Shown: positions 57,501-64,000 of the stretch, one piece after another | Layout: each line of letters opens with the position of its first letter | How positions within the stretch are numbered: position 1 is the stretch's first letter | Assembly: GCA_029449235.1 (NCBI GenBank) | Contig: JANATG010000002.1 | Location: forward strand, 434,001 to 498,000 | DNA from: Linnemannia schmuckeri | Taxonomy: Eukaryota > Mortierellomycota > Mortierellomycetes > Mortierellales > Mortierellaceae | Reading direction: 5' to 3' | Length of the DNA: 64,000 bases | The notes under the pieces: generated by a model | What the model saw: the letters and a program-made list of their open reading frames with translations, nothing else | Database searches by the model: none | What the model was told of the DNA's origin: nothing | Program-made: the position numbers and the translations under genes

Positions 57501-58422
57501 ATGCGTCCTTGTCTTTGTTGTCCTTGTCCTTCTGCAGATCCTTGGAAGATTTGACCAGTGCCAAGAATACGTCGGAGCCGGGGAGGGTGGCCATGGTGTG
57601 AAAGTGTAGGTGGGTAAGGAGGCGGCCACCGGTGCGGGTTTGAATATTATTTGATTTGAATCCAGTACAGTCCCACTCGATGGCTGTGTTGTTGTGGTTG
57701 AAGTGGAGAGCATTGGTGCGCCAGTTGATTTGTGGGTTGATGTGAGTAAGCCATGGTTTGCCCAGGATAAGGTCGTATTTTTTGAGTGGGTACAGGATTG
57801 GGTTGAGGTTGTCAGTGTATCCTTTGCGTTCGATGGTGATGTTGATCGTATGGTTGGTAATAGAGGATGAGCCGTCGGGGAGAAGAACAGGGATGGGGTT
57901 GATGACGGTTCGAGGCAAGTTGTTTTTCTTTTGAAAGGATGTGCTGATTACATTACCTTCAGCACCGCCATCGATCAGCACGCGAGCCGGGAAGCCACTG
58001 ACAAGGCAGTTAAAAGTGAGCAATTGGCGCTCAGCCTCAGCGATAGAAAATGAACAGAGACGCAATTGCTTTTGTCTCCGTCTTCTCAACTGTCGCTTTG
58101 TAGGCGGTGTGGTCGACACAACAGGGGTATCCAGGTCCAGGTCTGGTCCATCTGAGGTTCTAGACACAAGGTGGGACGAGTCAAACGTTGAGGTCTGGTC
58201 CAGTGAAGGTGCCAGAGTGGGGGGGGAGTGAGTATCACGATTTGAGTTTGTAATCTGAGTTTGGTTGCTAATCTTATTAACTGAGCGATCTGGCAACTTT
58301 ATTTCATTTTTTTCTTTTCTACTTAACTCTGGGGTGTGATCACTCCCTTCACCACTGGGGCAAAGAGAGGGGATTTCAGCAACTGGGTCCTGGACTGCAC
58401 CTAGTTGCTGGGGGCATTTCCC
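54550..58422 (-). CDS. family-1 pol, element 2 (about 1290 aa after -1 frameshift)
   Basis: Polyprotein for reverse transcription and integration. The frame is open from about 58455 to the stop at 54550, is -1 relative to gag, and has no ATG before the protease, so it should be made only as a Gag-Pol fusion. Counting from the TTG codon at 58296: protease ILIDGGAEGNVI near residue 109 (Gly after the catalytic Asp where Ser or Thr is usual), RT with VDYRGLNRI and YLDDILIYS near 468, RNase H with TDASG near 617 and YTDHATL, an HHCC integrase head (822-865), the integrase core with MDF (D895), SDRDSKF (D956) and E992 (D-X35-E), and a C-terminal chromodomain (about 1190-1245, EYEVESILRYRKYRRQ and WEPAANL). 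This makes it a Ty3/gypsy chromovirus. The chromodomain may steer integration to marked chromatin. Confidence 0.95.
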   Translation of the reverse strand, partial: GKCPQQLGAVQDPVAEIPSLCPSGEGSDHTPELSRKEKNEIKLPDRSVNKISNQTQITNSNRDTHSPPTLAPSLDQTSTFDSSHLVSRTSDGPDLDLDTPVVSTTPPTKRQLRRRRQKQLRLCSFSIAEAERQLLTFNCLVSGFPARVLIDGGAEGNVISTSFQKKNNLPRTVINPIPVLLPDGSSSITNHTINITIERKGYTDNLNPILYPLKKYDLILGKPWLTHINPQINWRTNALHFNHNNTAIEWDCTGFKSNNIQTRTGGRLLTHLHFHTMATLPGSDVFLALVKSSKDLQKDKDNKDKDASAPPKRPAMTPEIRAIVEDEFKDVFPDTLPSGLPPDRGDAMKIETDPTADPPFKPVIRLSIAELDELRKQLDDLLAKKFIKPSTSPYGAPVLFVRKKDGTLRMCVDYRGLNRITRKNRHPLPRIDELIDRFRGARYFTKLDLLSGYHQQRIYEPHTHKTAFRCRYGHFEFNVVPFGLTNAPASFSNMMLRVLDPVLDKWVVVYLDDILIYSKTEADHLKHLRSVLELLRKHGLYVKLSKCSFMQEQTEFLGHTISKNGISTSAGLVKAIREWPRPTSIKDVQQFLGLAQFYQTYIDKFADIALPLSELLAGGATFSWDNDKEQAFITLKAAISSAPVLRIFDPDLPTTVETDASGFAIGAVLFQTDANGVSRPVAFTSRKLQPAERNYPTHEQELLAVVHALRTWRYYLDGSHFIVYTDHATLRHFPTQPKLTRRQARWMELLQEYDFDFKYKRGADNTVPDALSRRPDHRTEDPVSPSTEPVEIHSIDIQLEPGVRQRLIEDYQNSPRLSLVYKSCLEGSVPPGYSFHNGLLYYDRRGTVVLAIPQKADICHSLLHDCHDAPIAGHFGFRKTYDKLRRIAYWPNMAKETQLYVDSCEKCQRNKPSQERPAGLLQPLPIPVRRWEVVTMDFITHLPKTPRNHDAITVFVDKLSKHVHFVPSTTTATAPDIARQFFDNVFRHHGMPTTIVSDRDSKFTSHFWQELHRLMDVKLAMSTAYHPQTDGQTEVMNKTLGIMLRAFIDEKQTNWDTLLPAAEFAYNNSVHHSTGHSPFFLNTGQHPRIPATLLSHTDSNVPSVHDYLDQQATALIFAQDALQRAQDHQKEQADKRRRDHDYKVGDKVLLSAENITMPADSGLSSDKLKPRFIGPFTLLEQRSPVTFLVDLPPSYNIHNIFHVDLFRHYIESPLTFGRRTPAPPPPVVVEGTEEYEVESILRYRKYRRQHQFLVAWKGYGREDQTWEPAANLENCQDLVNAFKKDHGIVF
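58377..58422 (-). promoter_or_regulatory. family-1 -1 frameshift signal, element 2 (GGGAAAT plus hairpin)
   Basis: Gag reads TCG GGA AAT, so the heptamer G-GGA-AAT (58422-58416) is in slippery phase, and the -1 product reads GGG AAA TGC into pol. A 5-nt spacer GCCCC is followed by CAGCAACT (58410-58403), a perfect 8 bp partner of AGTTGCTG (58384-58377) across an 18-nt loop. The gag stop lies in the first arm and loop edge. Confidence 0.75.
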
Positions 58423-59585
58423 GACTGGTCTGTTGGGAGATTGCCCACGTTAGCAATATTGTTGACGGTCTGGGCCCTGGATGAGCGGTTGGTGTTGCGG
58501 TTTTTTCCACAGTCCCAAGAGTAGTGTCCGGCGTTGATTCGACGGCACTTGAAGCATCCGTTGTTGTCCTGCAGATATTTCTTTTCATCGTCGGTAAGGC
58601 GGGCAAGGCGTGGTTGGGATTGTTGATTGTTGAATTGGGTTGTCATGGCGTGGACGGCAATGGTAAGGGACTGGACCGAGGCCATAAGGGCGCGGGTGGT
58701 GGGGTCGAGGCTGATGTTATCGATTTCCATTGCCATTGGGTCAAAAGCTGGGGGTGCTGGGTTTGAGCTGGTGGTTGGAGTGTGAGAGCGCATGCTATTC
58801 ATAGCCTTGGCAAACATACCCTTTGTGGCTCCTTTGGGGCCAAAAGCATAGATGGTGTCAAATCCTTCAGCCTTGGAACACATATCAAAAAAGGTGTTGT
58901 TGGGGTTAGATACCTGATCGGTCTGAAGCAGCTGTCTCAGATCGTCGGGGCAGCCTTGGAGAAAAACAACTCTGACGGTGGCTTCGAGAAACACGCGACC
59001 AGTGGGATCTTCCGCGAGCAAGATGTTCATGTAGAGGCGGATGCGGGTAAGGTACTCGGCCAGGTTGGTGGTAAGCTTGGCATTGAGAAGAAGGCCGCGA
59101 ACTTGCTCGAGAAATCCATCAGGCATGTATGCCTTCTTAAACAGGGTTGTAAAGGTGGAGTACTCGCAGGTGTCGTCGATGTTAAGTGATTCCCACCAGA
59201 GGAGAGAGGTTTGGTTGAGGAGGTTGACGGCATGGATGGTGCGTTTTCTATCGGGTACGTTCTTCATGGTAAAGTAGCGTTGCACCTCTTTCAGCCAGGC
59301 GAGGCATTTGAAGCCGTCGCGAGTGCCGTCGTACTTGGCGGGTTTGGAGGTTGTGTCAAGTTCAATGATGGTGGCGAGGTTGTCGTCGGTCATGATGGTG
59401 AGTTCCGATAAAAAGTCAGTGATAAAATACGTGTTGATGGGTGGAAGACAGGGTGAGGGGATGGAGGAGGTGCTAGGTGAGGTTTCTGGAGAGCTGGAGG
59501 AGTCTGGGGTTTGTGCTGGGTGTTCTGGGGGTTGTGCTGAGTGTTCTGGGGTCTTGTTGGTGGAATTGTGAACCTTTGCTACCAT
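58401..59585 (-). CDS. family-1 gag, element 2 (394 aa)
   Basis: Structural protein of the retrotransposon particle. The frame opens with MVAKVHNSTN, whose ATG spans the LTR end and primer-binding site; the internal MTDDNLATII is an alternative start. After a Pro/Ser/Thr-rich N-terminus comes a Ty3-type capsid region (WLKEVQRYF, HAVNLLNQTSLLWWESL, LTTNLAEYLTRIRLYMN). Near the end is the knuckle CFKCRRINAGHYSWDC, spaced CX2CX6HX4C, two residues longer than usual between the second Cys and His. It ends SGNAPSN at a TAG. Pol lies in the -1 frame and overlaps the end, so the frameshift signal at 58377-58422 sets the Gag to Gag-Pol ratio. Confidence 0.92.
   Translation of the reverse strand: MVAKVHNSTNKTPEHSAQPPEHPAQTPDSSSSPETSPSTSSIPSPCLPPINTYFITDFLSELTIMTDDNLATIIELDTTSKPAKYDGTRDGFKCLAWLKEVQRYFTMKNVPDRKRTIHAVNLLNQTSLLWWESLNIDDTCEYSTFTTLFKKAYMPDGFLEQVRGLLLNAKLTTNLAEYLTRIRLYMNILLAEDPTGRVFLEATVRVVFLQGCPDDLRQLLQTDQVSNPNNTFFDMCSKAEGFDTIYAFGPKGATKGMFAKAMNSMRSHTPTTSSNPAPPAFDPMAMEIDNISLDPTTRALMASVQSLTIAVHAMTTQFNNQQSQPRLARLTDDEKKYLQDNNGCFKCRRINAGHYSWDCGKNRNTNRSSRAQTVNNIANVGNLPTDQSGNAPSN
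59573..59584 (-). promoter_or_regulatory. presumed tRNA primer-binding site, element 2
   Basis: TGGTAGCAAAGG directly follows the 5' LTR on the minus strand. TGG is the complement of a tRNA CCA end, and TGGTAGC matches the start of the initiator-Met primer site used by some yeast elements. The site overlaps the gag start codon. Confidence 0.6.
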
Positions 59586-59682
59586 GCAACTTTTGTAAGG
59601 AGTGGAAGGAAGAGATGTCTTTGTATTTTGGTAATAGTTGTCTATTTATCTAATTAAGGTAATCGGGGGTCCAATCGTTGCA
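59585..59682 (-). repeat. family-1 LTR, 5' LTR of element 2
   Basis: 98 bp, matching the 3' LTR by eye. On its outer side the sequence changes abruptly to inverted family-2 pol at 59683. Confidence 0.95.
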
Positions 59683-60530
59683 CAACCATCCCAATGTCCC
59701 CATGTCCCTGCTGACCCCATCCCCCGGTCCTAATCCCGCGGTCAACGACTTTGTACGATCACAGAGCGAAGCTCTCATTCTGGCCAAGGAAGCCCTTGCT
59801 GCTGCTCAGGAGCGACAAGTTACCGCCGCAGACACCCGTCGCCGCGACCATGACTTCAAGATTGGCGATCAGGTCCTTCTCAACCTCGAGAACATCACTC
59901 TTCCCGCTGACCGTACCCGCACTTCACAAAAGCTCCTCGCTCGTTTTGCTGGTCCCCACTCCATTGTTGAACAGTTGTCTTCGGTTTCCTTCCGCCTTGA
60001 CCTGCCTCCCACTATGAAGATCCATCCAGTTTTTCACGTCGACCAACTCCGCCACTACTACCCATCACCCCCAGCACTCGGATCGCGAACACCAGCACGA
60101 CCACCACCAGAGATCGTCGAGGATGAGGAAGAGTATAAGGTCGAAGAAATAGCGGAGCACAGGATTAACAATAGGCGGCGTGAGTACCTTGTTCAGTGGC
60201 AAGGTTTCCCGCGAGAAGACTGGACATGGGAACCTGAGGATTACTTGGCTCACTGCAAGACGATCCTCAATAAGTACAAGCATGACCATGGCCTTAGGAG
60301 ATAGGATTTTTTTTTAAGAGGGGAAGGTGCAACATATTAGGTTTAAAGTCCACCTTAGTTAGTCATTTCTCATCACTCTTATTCACCTCTGACTCTTCTA
60401 TGATACTAGACCTAGAAACCTAGTTACTCCCTTGTATATATAGATGTACCATAGTAATAACATCAATCATCACTGCTTCAATCCTCGTCTCTTGTCCCTG
60501 CTTTCACTGGTCCTACCTTCTGCTGTTGCA
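59683..60530 (+). mobile_element. inverted family-2 fragment (integrase end, chromodomain and LTR)
   Basis: 848 bp that is the reverse complement of 44709-45556 with few differences. It encodes the pol C-terminus from HPNVPMSLLTPSPG to the chromodomain REYLVQWQGFPRE in one open frame (stop at about 60304), then the polypurine tract and the LTR. It begins abruptly at element 2's LTR, so most of the element is missing. Its right end lies inside family-1 pol (element 4). Confidence 0.9.
60328..60530 (+). repeat. family-2 LTR (203 bp), plus orientation
   Basis: TGCAACATATTAGG to TGCTGTTGCA, the 3' LTR of the inverted family-2 fragment. It is followed directly by family-1 pol sequence TCCAGCTTGAACC. 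Confidence 0.88.
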
Positions 60531-62280
60531 TCCAGCTTGAACCAGGTGTGAGGCAGCGCCTGATAGAGGACTACCAGAACAGCCCCAGGCTTAGTCTCGT
60601 CTATAAAAGCTGCCTCGAGGGAAGTGTGCCCCCCGGTTATTCTTTTCACAATGGCCTTCTCTACTATGACCGCCGCGGCACCGTCGTTCTCGCTATCCCT
60701 CAGAAAGCTGACATTTGCCACTCTCTTTTGCATGACTGCCACGATGCCCCCATAGCTGGCCACTTTGGATTCAGGAAAACATATGACAAGCTGCGACGAA
60801 TAGCATACTGGCCCAACATGGCAAAGGAGACCCAACTCTATGTCGACTCGTGCGAGAAGTGTCAACGCAACAAGCCAAGTCAGGAGCGATGTAATAGGAG
60901 CAGAGCAAGGGACAAGAGGCAAGGGTAATAACAAGGGAAAGAGACAAGGGGATGTAGGGACAAGAGGAAAGGGCAAGAAGGAATGAGGTTTATTGTACAG
61001 GAGGGAAAGGGTATTTATATGTCTATGGGGAATGAGGGCGAAGCAATACTAAGCAGGGGTAATATGTATAAGACAGACACACAAGATATTAATAAGATAA
61101 TTAAGGAACAAGGCTGCCAAAAGCAGGAGGCAATCTACGATCCTGTTACAAGCGACCTGCTGGACTCCTTCAACCTCTACCCATTCCCGTCAGACGCTGG
61201 AAGGTGGTGACCATGGACTTTATAACCCATCTGCCCAAGACACCTTGCAATCATGATGCCATCACCGTCTTTGTCGACAAGTTATCCAAGCATGTCCACT
61301 TTGTTCCCAGCACCACCACCGCCACCGCCCCCGACGTTGCTCGCCAGTTTTTCGACAATGTGTTCCGCCATCATGGGATGCCAACAACAATCGTCTCGGA
61401 TCGCGATAGCAAATTCACCAGTCATTTTTGGCAGGAGCTCCACCGGCTTATGGATGTCAAGCTTGTGATGTCAACAGCCTATCACCCATAGACGGATGGA
61501 CAGACGGAAGTTATGAACAAGACACTAGGAATCATGCTGCGCGCCTTTATTGATGAAAAGCAGACTAACTGGGACACCCTCCTCCCTGCAGCAGAATTTG
61601 CCTACAATAACTCCGTCCACCACTCAACCGGCCATTCACCTTTTTTCCTCAACACTGGACAACATCCCCGCATCCCCGCCACCCTCCTCTCCCACACTGA
61701 CAGCAACGTCCCCAGCGTCCATGACTATCTGGATCAGCAAGCAACGGCACTAATTTTCGCCCAGGATGCACTGCAGCAAGCTCAGGATCATCAAAAGGAA
61801 CAAGCCGACAAGAGACGACGCGACCATGACTACAAAGTTGGCGACAAGGTCCTTCTCAGTGCAGAGAACATTACCATGCCAGCCGACAGCGGACTCAGCT
61901 CGGACAAGCTCAAGCCTCGTTTTATTGGACCATTCACCCTACTGGAGCAACGATCACCAGTTACCTTTCTCGTCGACTTACCCCCCTCCTACAACATCCA
62001 CAATATCTTTCACGTCGATCTTTTTCGCCACTATATTGAGTCACCACTTACATTCGGCCGCCGAACACCAGCACCACCACCACCTGTCGTCGTCGAAGGC
62101 ACCGAGGAATACGAGGTCGAATCCATTCTACGATACAGAAAGTACCGGCGACAGCACCAGTTCCTCGTTGCTTGGAAAGGTTACGGACGTGAGGATCAGA
62201 CATGGGAGCCAGCTGCCAACCTGGAAAATTGCCAAGGCCTGGTCAACGCATTCAAAAAGGACCATGGGATCGTTTTTTAA
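60531..62280 (+). pseudogene. family-1 pol C-terminal part, element 4
   Basis: Reads the integrase zinc head and core and the chromodomain as in element 2. It is interrupted by the solo LTR at 60890-61150 and by an in-frame TAG at about 61489 (CAG, Gln, in the intact copies, in HPQTDGQ). Confidence 0.9.
60890..61150 (+). mobile_element. solo LTR of a third family (261 bp)
   Basis: Begins TGTAATAGGA and ends TCCTGTTACA, near-perfect terminal inverted repeats with TG and CA ends. It is flanked by AGCGA on both sides (60885-60889 and 61151-61155). Removing it with one AGCGA restores the continuous family-1 sequence seen in elements 1 and 2, so it is an insertion reduced to a solo LTR. The interior has no coding sequence. 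Confidence 0.85.
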
Positions 62281-62290
62281 AAGGGGAAGG

Positions 62291-62388
62291 TGCAACGATT
62301 GGACCCCCGATTACCTTAATTAGATAAATAGACAACTATTACCAAAATACAAAGACATCTCTTCCTTCCACTCCTTACAAAAGTTGCA
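62291..62388 (+). repeat. family-1 LTR, 3' LTR of element 4
   Basis: 98 bp, TGCAACGATT to AAAAGTTGCA, preceded by AAGGGGAAGG. Confidence 0.95.
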
Positions 62389-62903
62389 AAAGGTCTTTAA
62401 TGTATGAAGCCAGTTATTCTCAATAGAGTGTAATATCATGGCAATGTCTGAAATCATGCTAGGCCCATGTAACAAAACATACTTTAACAATATCTTCTAT
62501 AAATGATACAGCAGTTTCGTACGTTACCTATTTTCTAGATCCACTTGATGTCCTTTGCATGGAACTGCTCTCAGTTTATCTGTAGAAAGCGCATTGAGCT
62601 TGTGGTATTAAAAAAAACAGATCTTCCCGTGCTAAACCCATGTAAAATTTTACATAGAAATCATTCGCCACATATGGCGATCCAATTAAGTGATCAACCA
62701 GATTCAGGCATTTCGATTCCGGCGATGATCCAATGTCGGTCCATGCAAAAAAAGGCAAGCGGTGATGAATGAGGTTACGAATCAAGAGAATGAATGGCAG
62801 GAATCTGGGGGCCGACTGGAACATTGGCGAATGAGCATTTCAAAAAACAAGTCGAAATCGCGTTTTGGTTGATCAGTTGATTGGAGCACTTTACATTAGT
62901 AGA
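62389..62903. other. flank between retroelements and Tc1-like end
   Basis: A/T-rich DNA without open genes, apart from the transposase-like relic on the minus strand at 62576-62824. Confidence 0.4.
62576..62824 (-). pseudogene. possible Tc1/mariner transposase relic
   Basis: The minus-strand frame reads FAWTDIGSSPESKCLNLVDHL, which resembles the Tc1/mariner segment around SPDLNPIENLW, the last catalytic acidic residue region. The rest is not recognisable and the frame has no N-terminal part. Its position beside the Tc1-like end at 62904-63023 supports the reading, but the match is weak. Confidence 0.35.
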
Positions 62904-63023
62904 CGCAAGAATGATACACAAGTTTACCAAGGTCTAGAAAGATCTGGTTGCCCATGCCATTATTGAGTAAAAGATAATGAAAGACAAAAGTTGAAAACAT
63001 TTGGACAGTTTTGGAACCCACTG
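62904..63023 (-). repeat. Tc1/mariner-like terminal repeat, right copy (120 bp)
   Basis: Reverse complement of 44589-44708 with a handful of changes, ending CCACTG directly before TA. Together with the left copy it brackets the retroelement block in inverted orientation. Confidence 0.65.
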
Positions 63024-63485
63024 TATGTAAGGTGCTGTGGCAATTCTTTTCTATTCTATTGAAGAACGCTAGTTTTGCTTAAAGTCCAAATCTTCATCGT
63101 CAATTTGAACTAGTTTGACAATTGGTCCTTCTCCATCTAAGTCAAGGTTGCATTCTCTCCAAACATAAAAATGCAAATGCAATGGCCAAAGTCAGCACTA
63201 GGCTGGAGACTGCCTTGCCTAGTTGAACAGTAGTTGTACGAGCCAATTGGCTTTTGTCACAAAGGTATCCATAACCAAAATCACATTCACATCTCTCCAT
63301 CTGATATCATCCGCAAGTTTTCCACAATTCCCAGGAACAAATATAAAAAGGGCATTCATGAGAAAAGTATTCTATCAGGGTATCATTTATTATGCATGTG
63401 TGTGTGTGTGTGTGCATGAAAGAGAGAGAGAGAAAAATAAGCAAAAGAGACATCTAATGAAAATTCAACGAAAAGATAACAAAGG
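63024..63485. other. flank with TG and AG microsatellites
   Basis: No gene is supported. A (TG)n tract at about 63396-63414 followed by an AG run at about 63421-63432 lies just beyond the 3' end of the minus-strand gene. Confidence 0.5.
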
Positions 63486-64000
63486 TTACACCCATCGCTC
63501 TCCAGTCTCAATCGCAGAGACAACCTTCTTGAGGACAGTCTCGACTCGATCGTTCAGAAAGACGGTGCCAACGATGCCAGCATTCTTCTTGGCATTAGCA
63601 TCATCCTGTTCTGATGCTCCTTCCAAAGCCGCAGCCACCGCCATCTCTCGTTTCATCTCGTCCTGAATAATCATAGGGATTGTCAGCATCACCTTGGACA
63701 ATTTGAGTGTCAAACGGAAACGCCCCAGCACATCAAGATACGCTAACGACCGCATGCTGTGGTGAATTTCACCGAGTTGCTGGACCTGGTCATGCACCAG
63801 CGTCATATACTTTTTGCATCCTATTTAGTACAATAGAAAAAAAATATGTGTATGAGTTGAGCCATACTTGTCCCCAAGTCATTCACAGCATGAATCCAAA
63901 TCCAGAGCCAGGGTGAAAGTAATTGTAAAGTCCTTGCTGTTTCCTAATTGCTAATTCCTGGAGGTTGAGAGTCGGTGTACATAATCTTACCATGTAGGAC
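63486..64000 (-). CDS. 3' end of an unrecognised gene (partial, 2 exons in window)
   Basis: The last exon runs from 63820 to the TAA at 63486; the acceptor AATAG at 63821-63825 (minus) keeps frame with the end of an upstream exon at 64000-63991 (donor GTAAGA). The visible protein end reads CKKYMTLVHDQVQQLGEIHH, then SMRSLAYLDVLGRFRLTLKL, SKVMLTIPMIIQDEMKREM, an Ala/Glu/Asp-rich stretch, and a final VGTVFLNDRVETVLKKVV segment. It looks mainly helical and amphipathic, with no transmembrane helix or catalytic motif. I do not recognise the family. The start lies outside the window. Confidence 0.7.

Larger units (their letters stand above)
54442..59682 (-). mobile_element. family-1 Ty3/gypsy chromovirus, element 2 (5241 bp, apparently intact)
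   Basis: 98 bp LTRs at 54442-54539 and 59585-59682 enclose gag and pol, both open throughout. The element is very compact: the A of the gag ATG is the last LTR base, and the pol stop lies 10 nt from the 3' LTR. The flanking 5-mers differ (TTGAT on the left, CAACC on the right), so the original insertion site has been rearranged. With identical-looking LTRs and intact frames it looks like a young, possibly active copy. Confidence 0.95.
60531..62388 (+). mobile_element. truncated family-1 copy (element 4)
   Basis: Plus-oriented 3' part of a family-1 element from the end of RNase H through the integrase and chromodomain to its own 3' LTR (62291-62388). The 5' part is absent; it was entered by the family-2 element at 60530/60531. 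It also contains a 261 bp solo LTR. Confidence 0.92.

Noticed and set aside
43315..62388. Repeated about 98 bp units considered as a CRISPR-like or other spaced-repeat array
   Set aside because: Spacing is irregular, orientation varies, and each unit borders gag or pol with a primer site or polypurine tract, so they are LTRs.

Overview
The window is nuclear DNA of a filamentous fungus. Genes are split by short GT-AG introns, they sit behind C/T-rich tracts, and most predicted proteins match conserved fungal families. The low-complexity, intron-rich genes next to decayed LRR-like and multi-membrane-span relics fit an early-diverging fungus such as a Mortierella-type species. That placement is an inference from style and was not tested by a search.

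From 1 to about 43 kb lies ordinary gene space. In order it holds: an LRR-type (F-box-like) pseudogene; a five-exon Ras GTPase (3758-6903); a five-exon Chs7-type chitin synthase export chaperone (8925-11120); a nine-exon INO80 chromatin-remodelling ATPase of about 2245 residues (12256-19845); two decayed paralogous membrane-protein genes on the minus strand (20.2-23.3 kb); another small pseudogene (25.6-26.3 kb); a Mak5/DDX24-type RNA helicase (26925-30235); a PAK/Ste20-like kinase on the minus strand with two CRIB-like motifs (34022 to 30441); an eight-exon RNase P/MRP Rpp40-like subunit (34960-36941); and a single-pass membrane protein with a PQQ-rich tail (39539-41546). Ras, the PAK-like kinase and Chs7 all touch polarity and cell-wall growth, but they are not clustered in a way that implies joint regulation.

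From about 43 to 63 kb lies a nest of mobile DNA. Two nearly identical 5.24 kb Ty3/gypsy chromoviruses (family 1, with 98 bp LTRs) occupy 47612-52851 and 54442-59682. The first is inserted, with a 5 bp target duplication, in the reverse transcriptase of an older related element (family 2, 203 bp LTRs). An 848 bp piece of family 2 recurs in opposite orientation at 59683-60530, next to a truncated family-1 copy that itself carries a 261 bp solo LTR with a perfect 5 bp duplication. Matching 120 bp inverted Tc1/mariner-like ends flank the block at 44589 and 63023.

The most notable signal is at the gag-pol junctions. Both families carry a canonical -1 frameshift heptamer (GGGAAAT or GGGAAAA), a 5-nt spacer, and an 8-9 bp hairpin whose stem sequence differs between families while pairing is kept. 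The loop core AGTCCAGGAC is shared. The window ends in the last exons of an unrecognised minus-strand gene that runs off the right edge.
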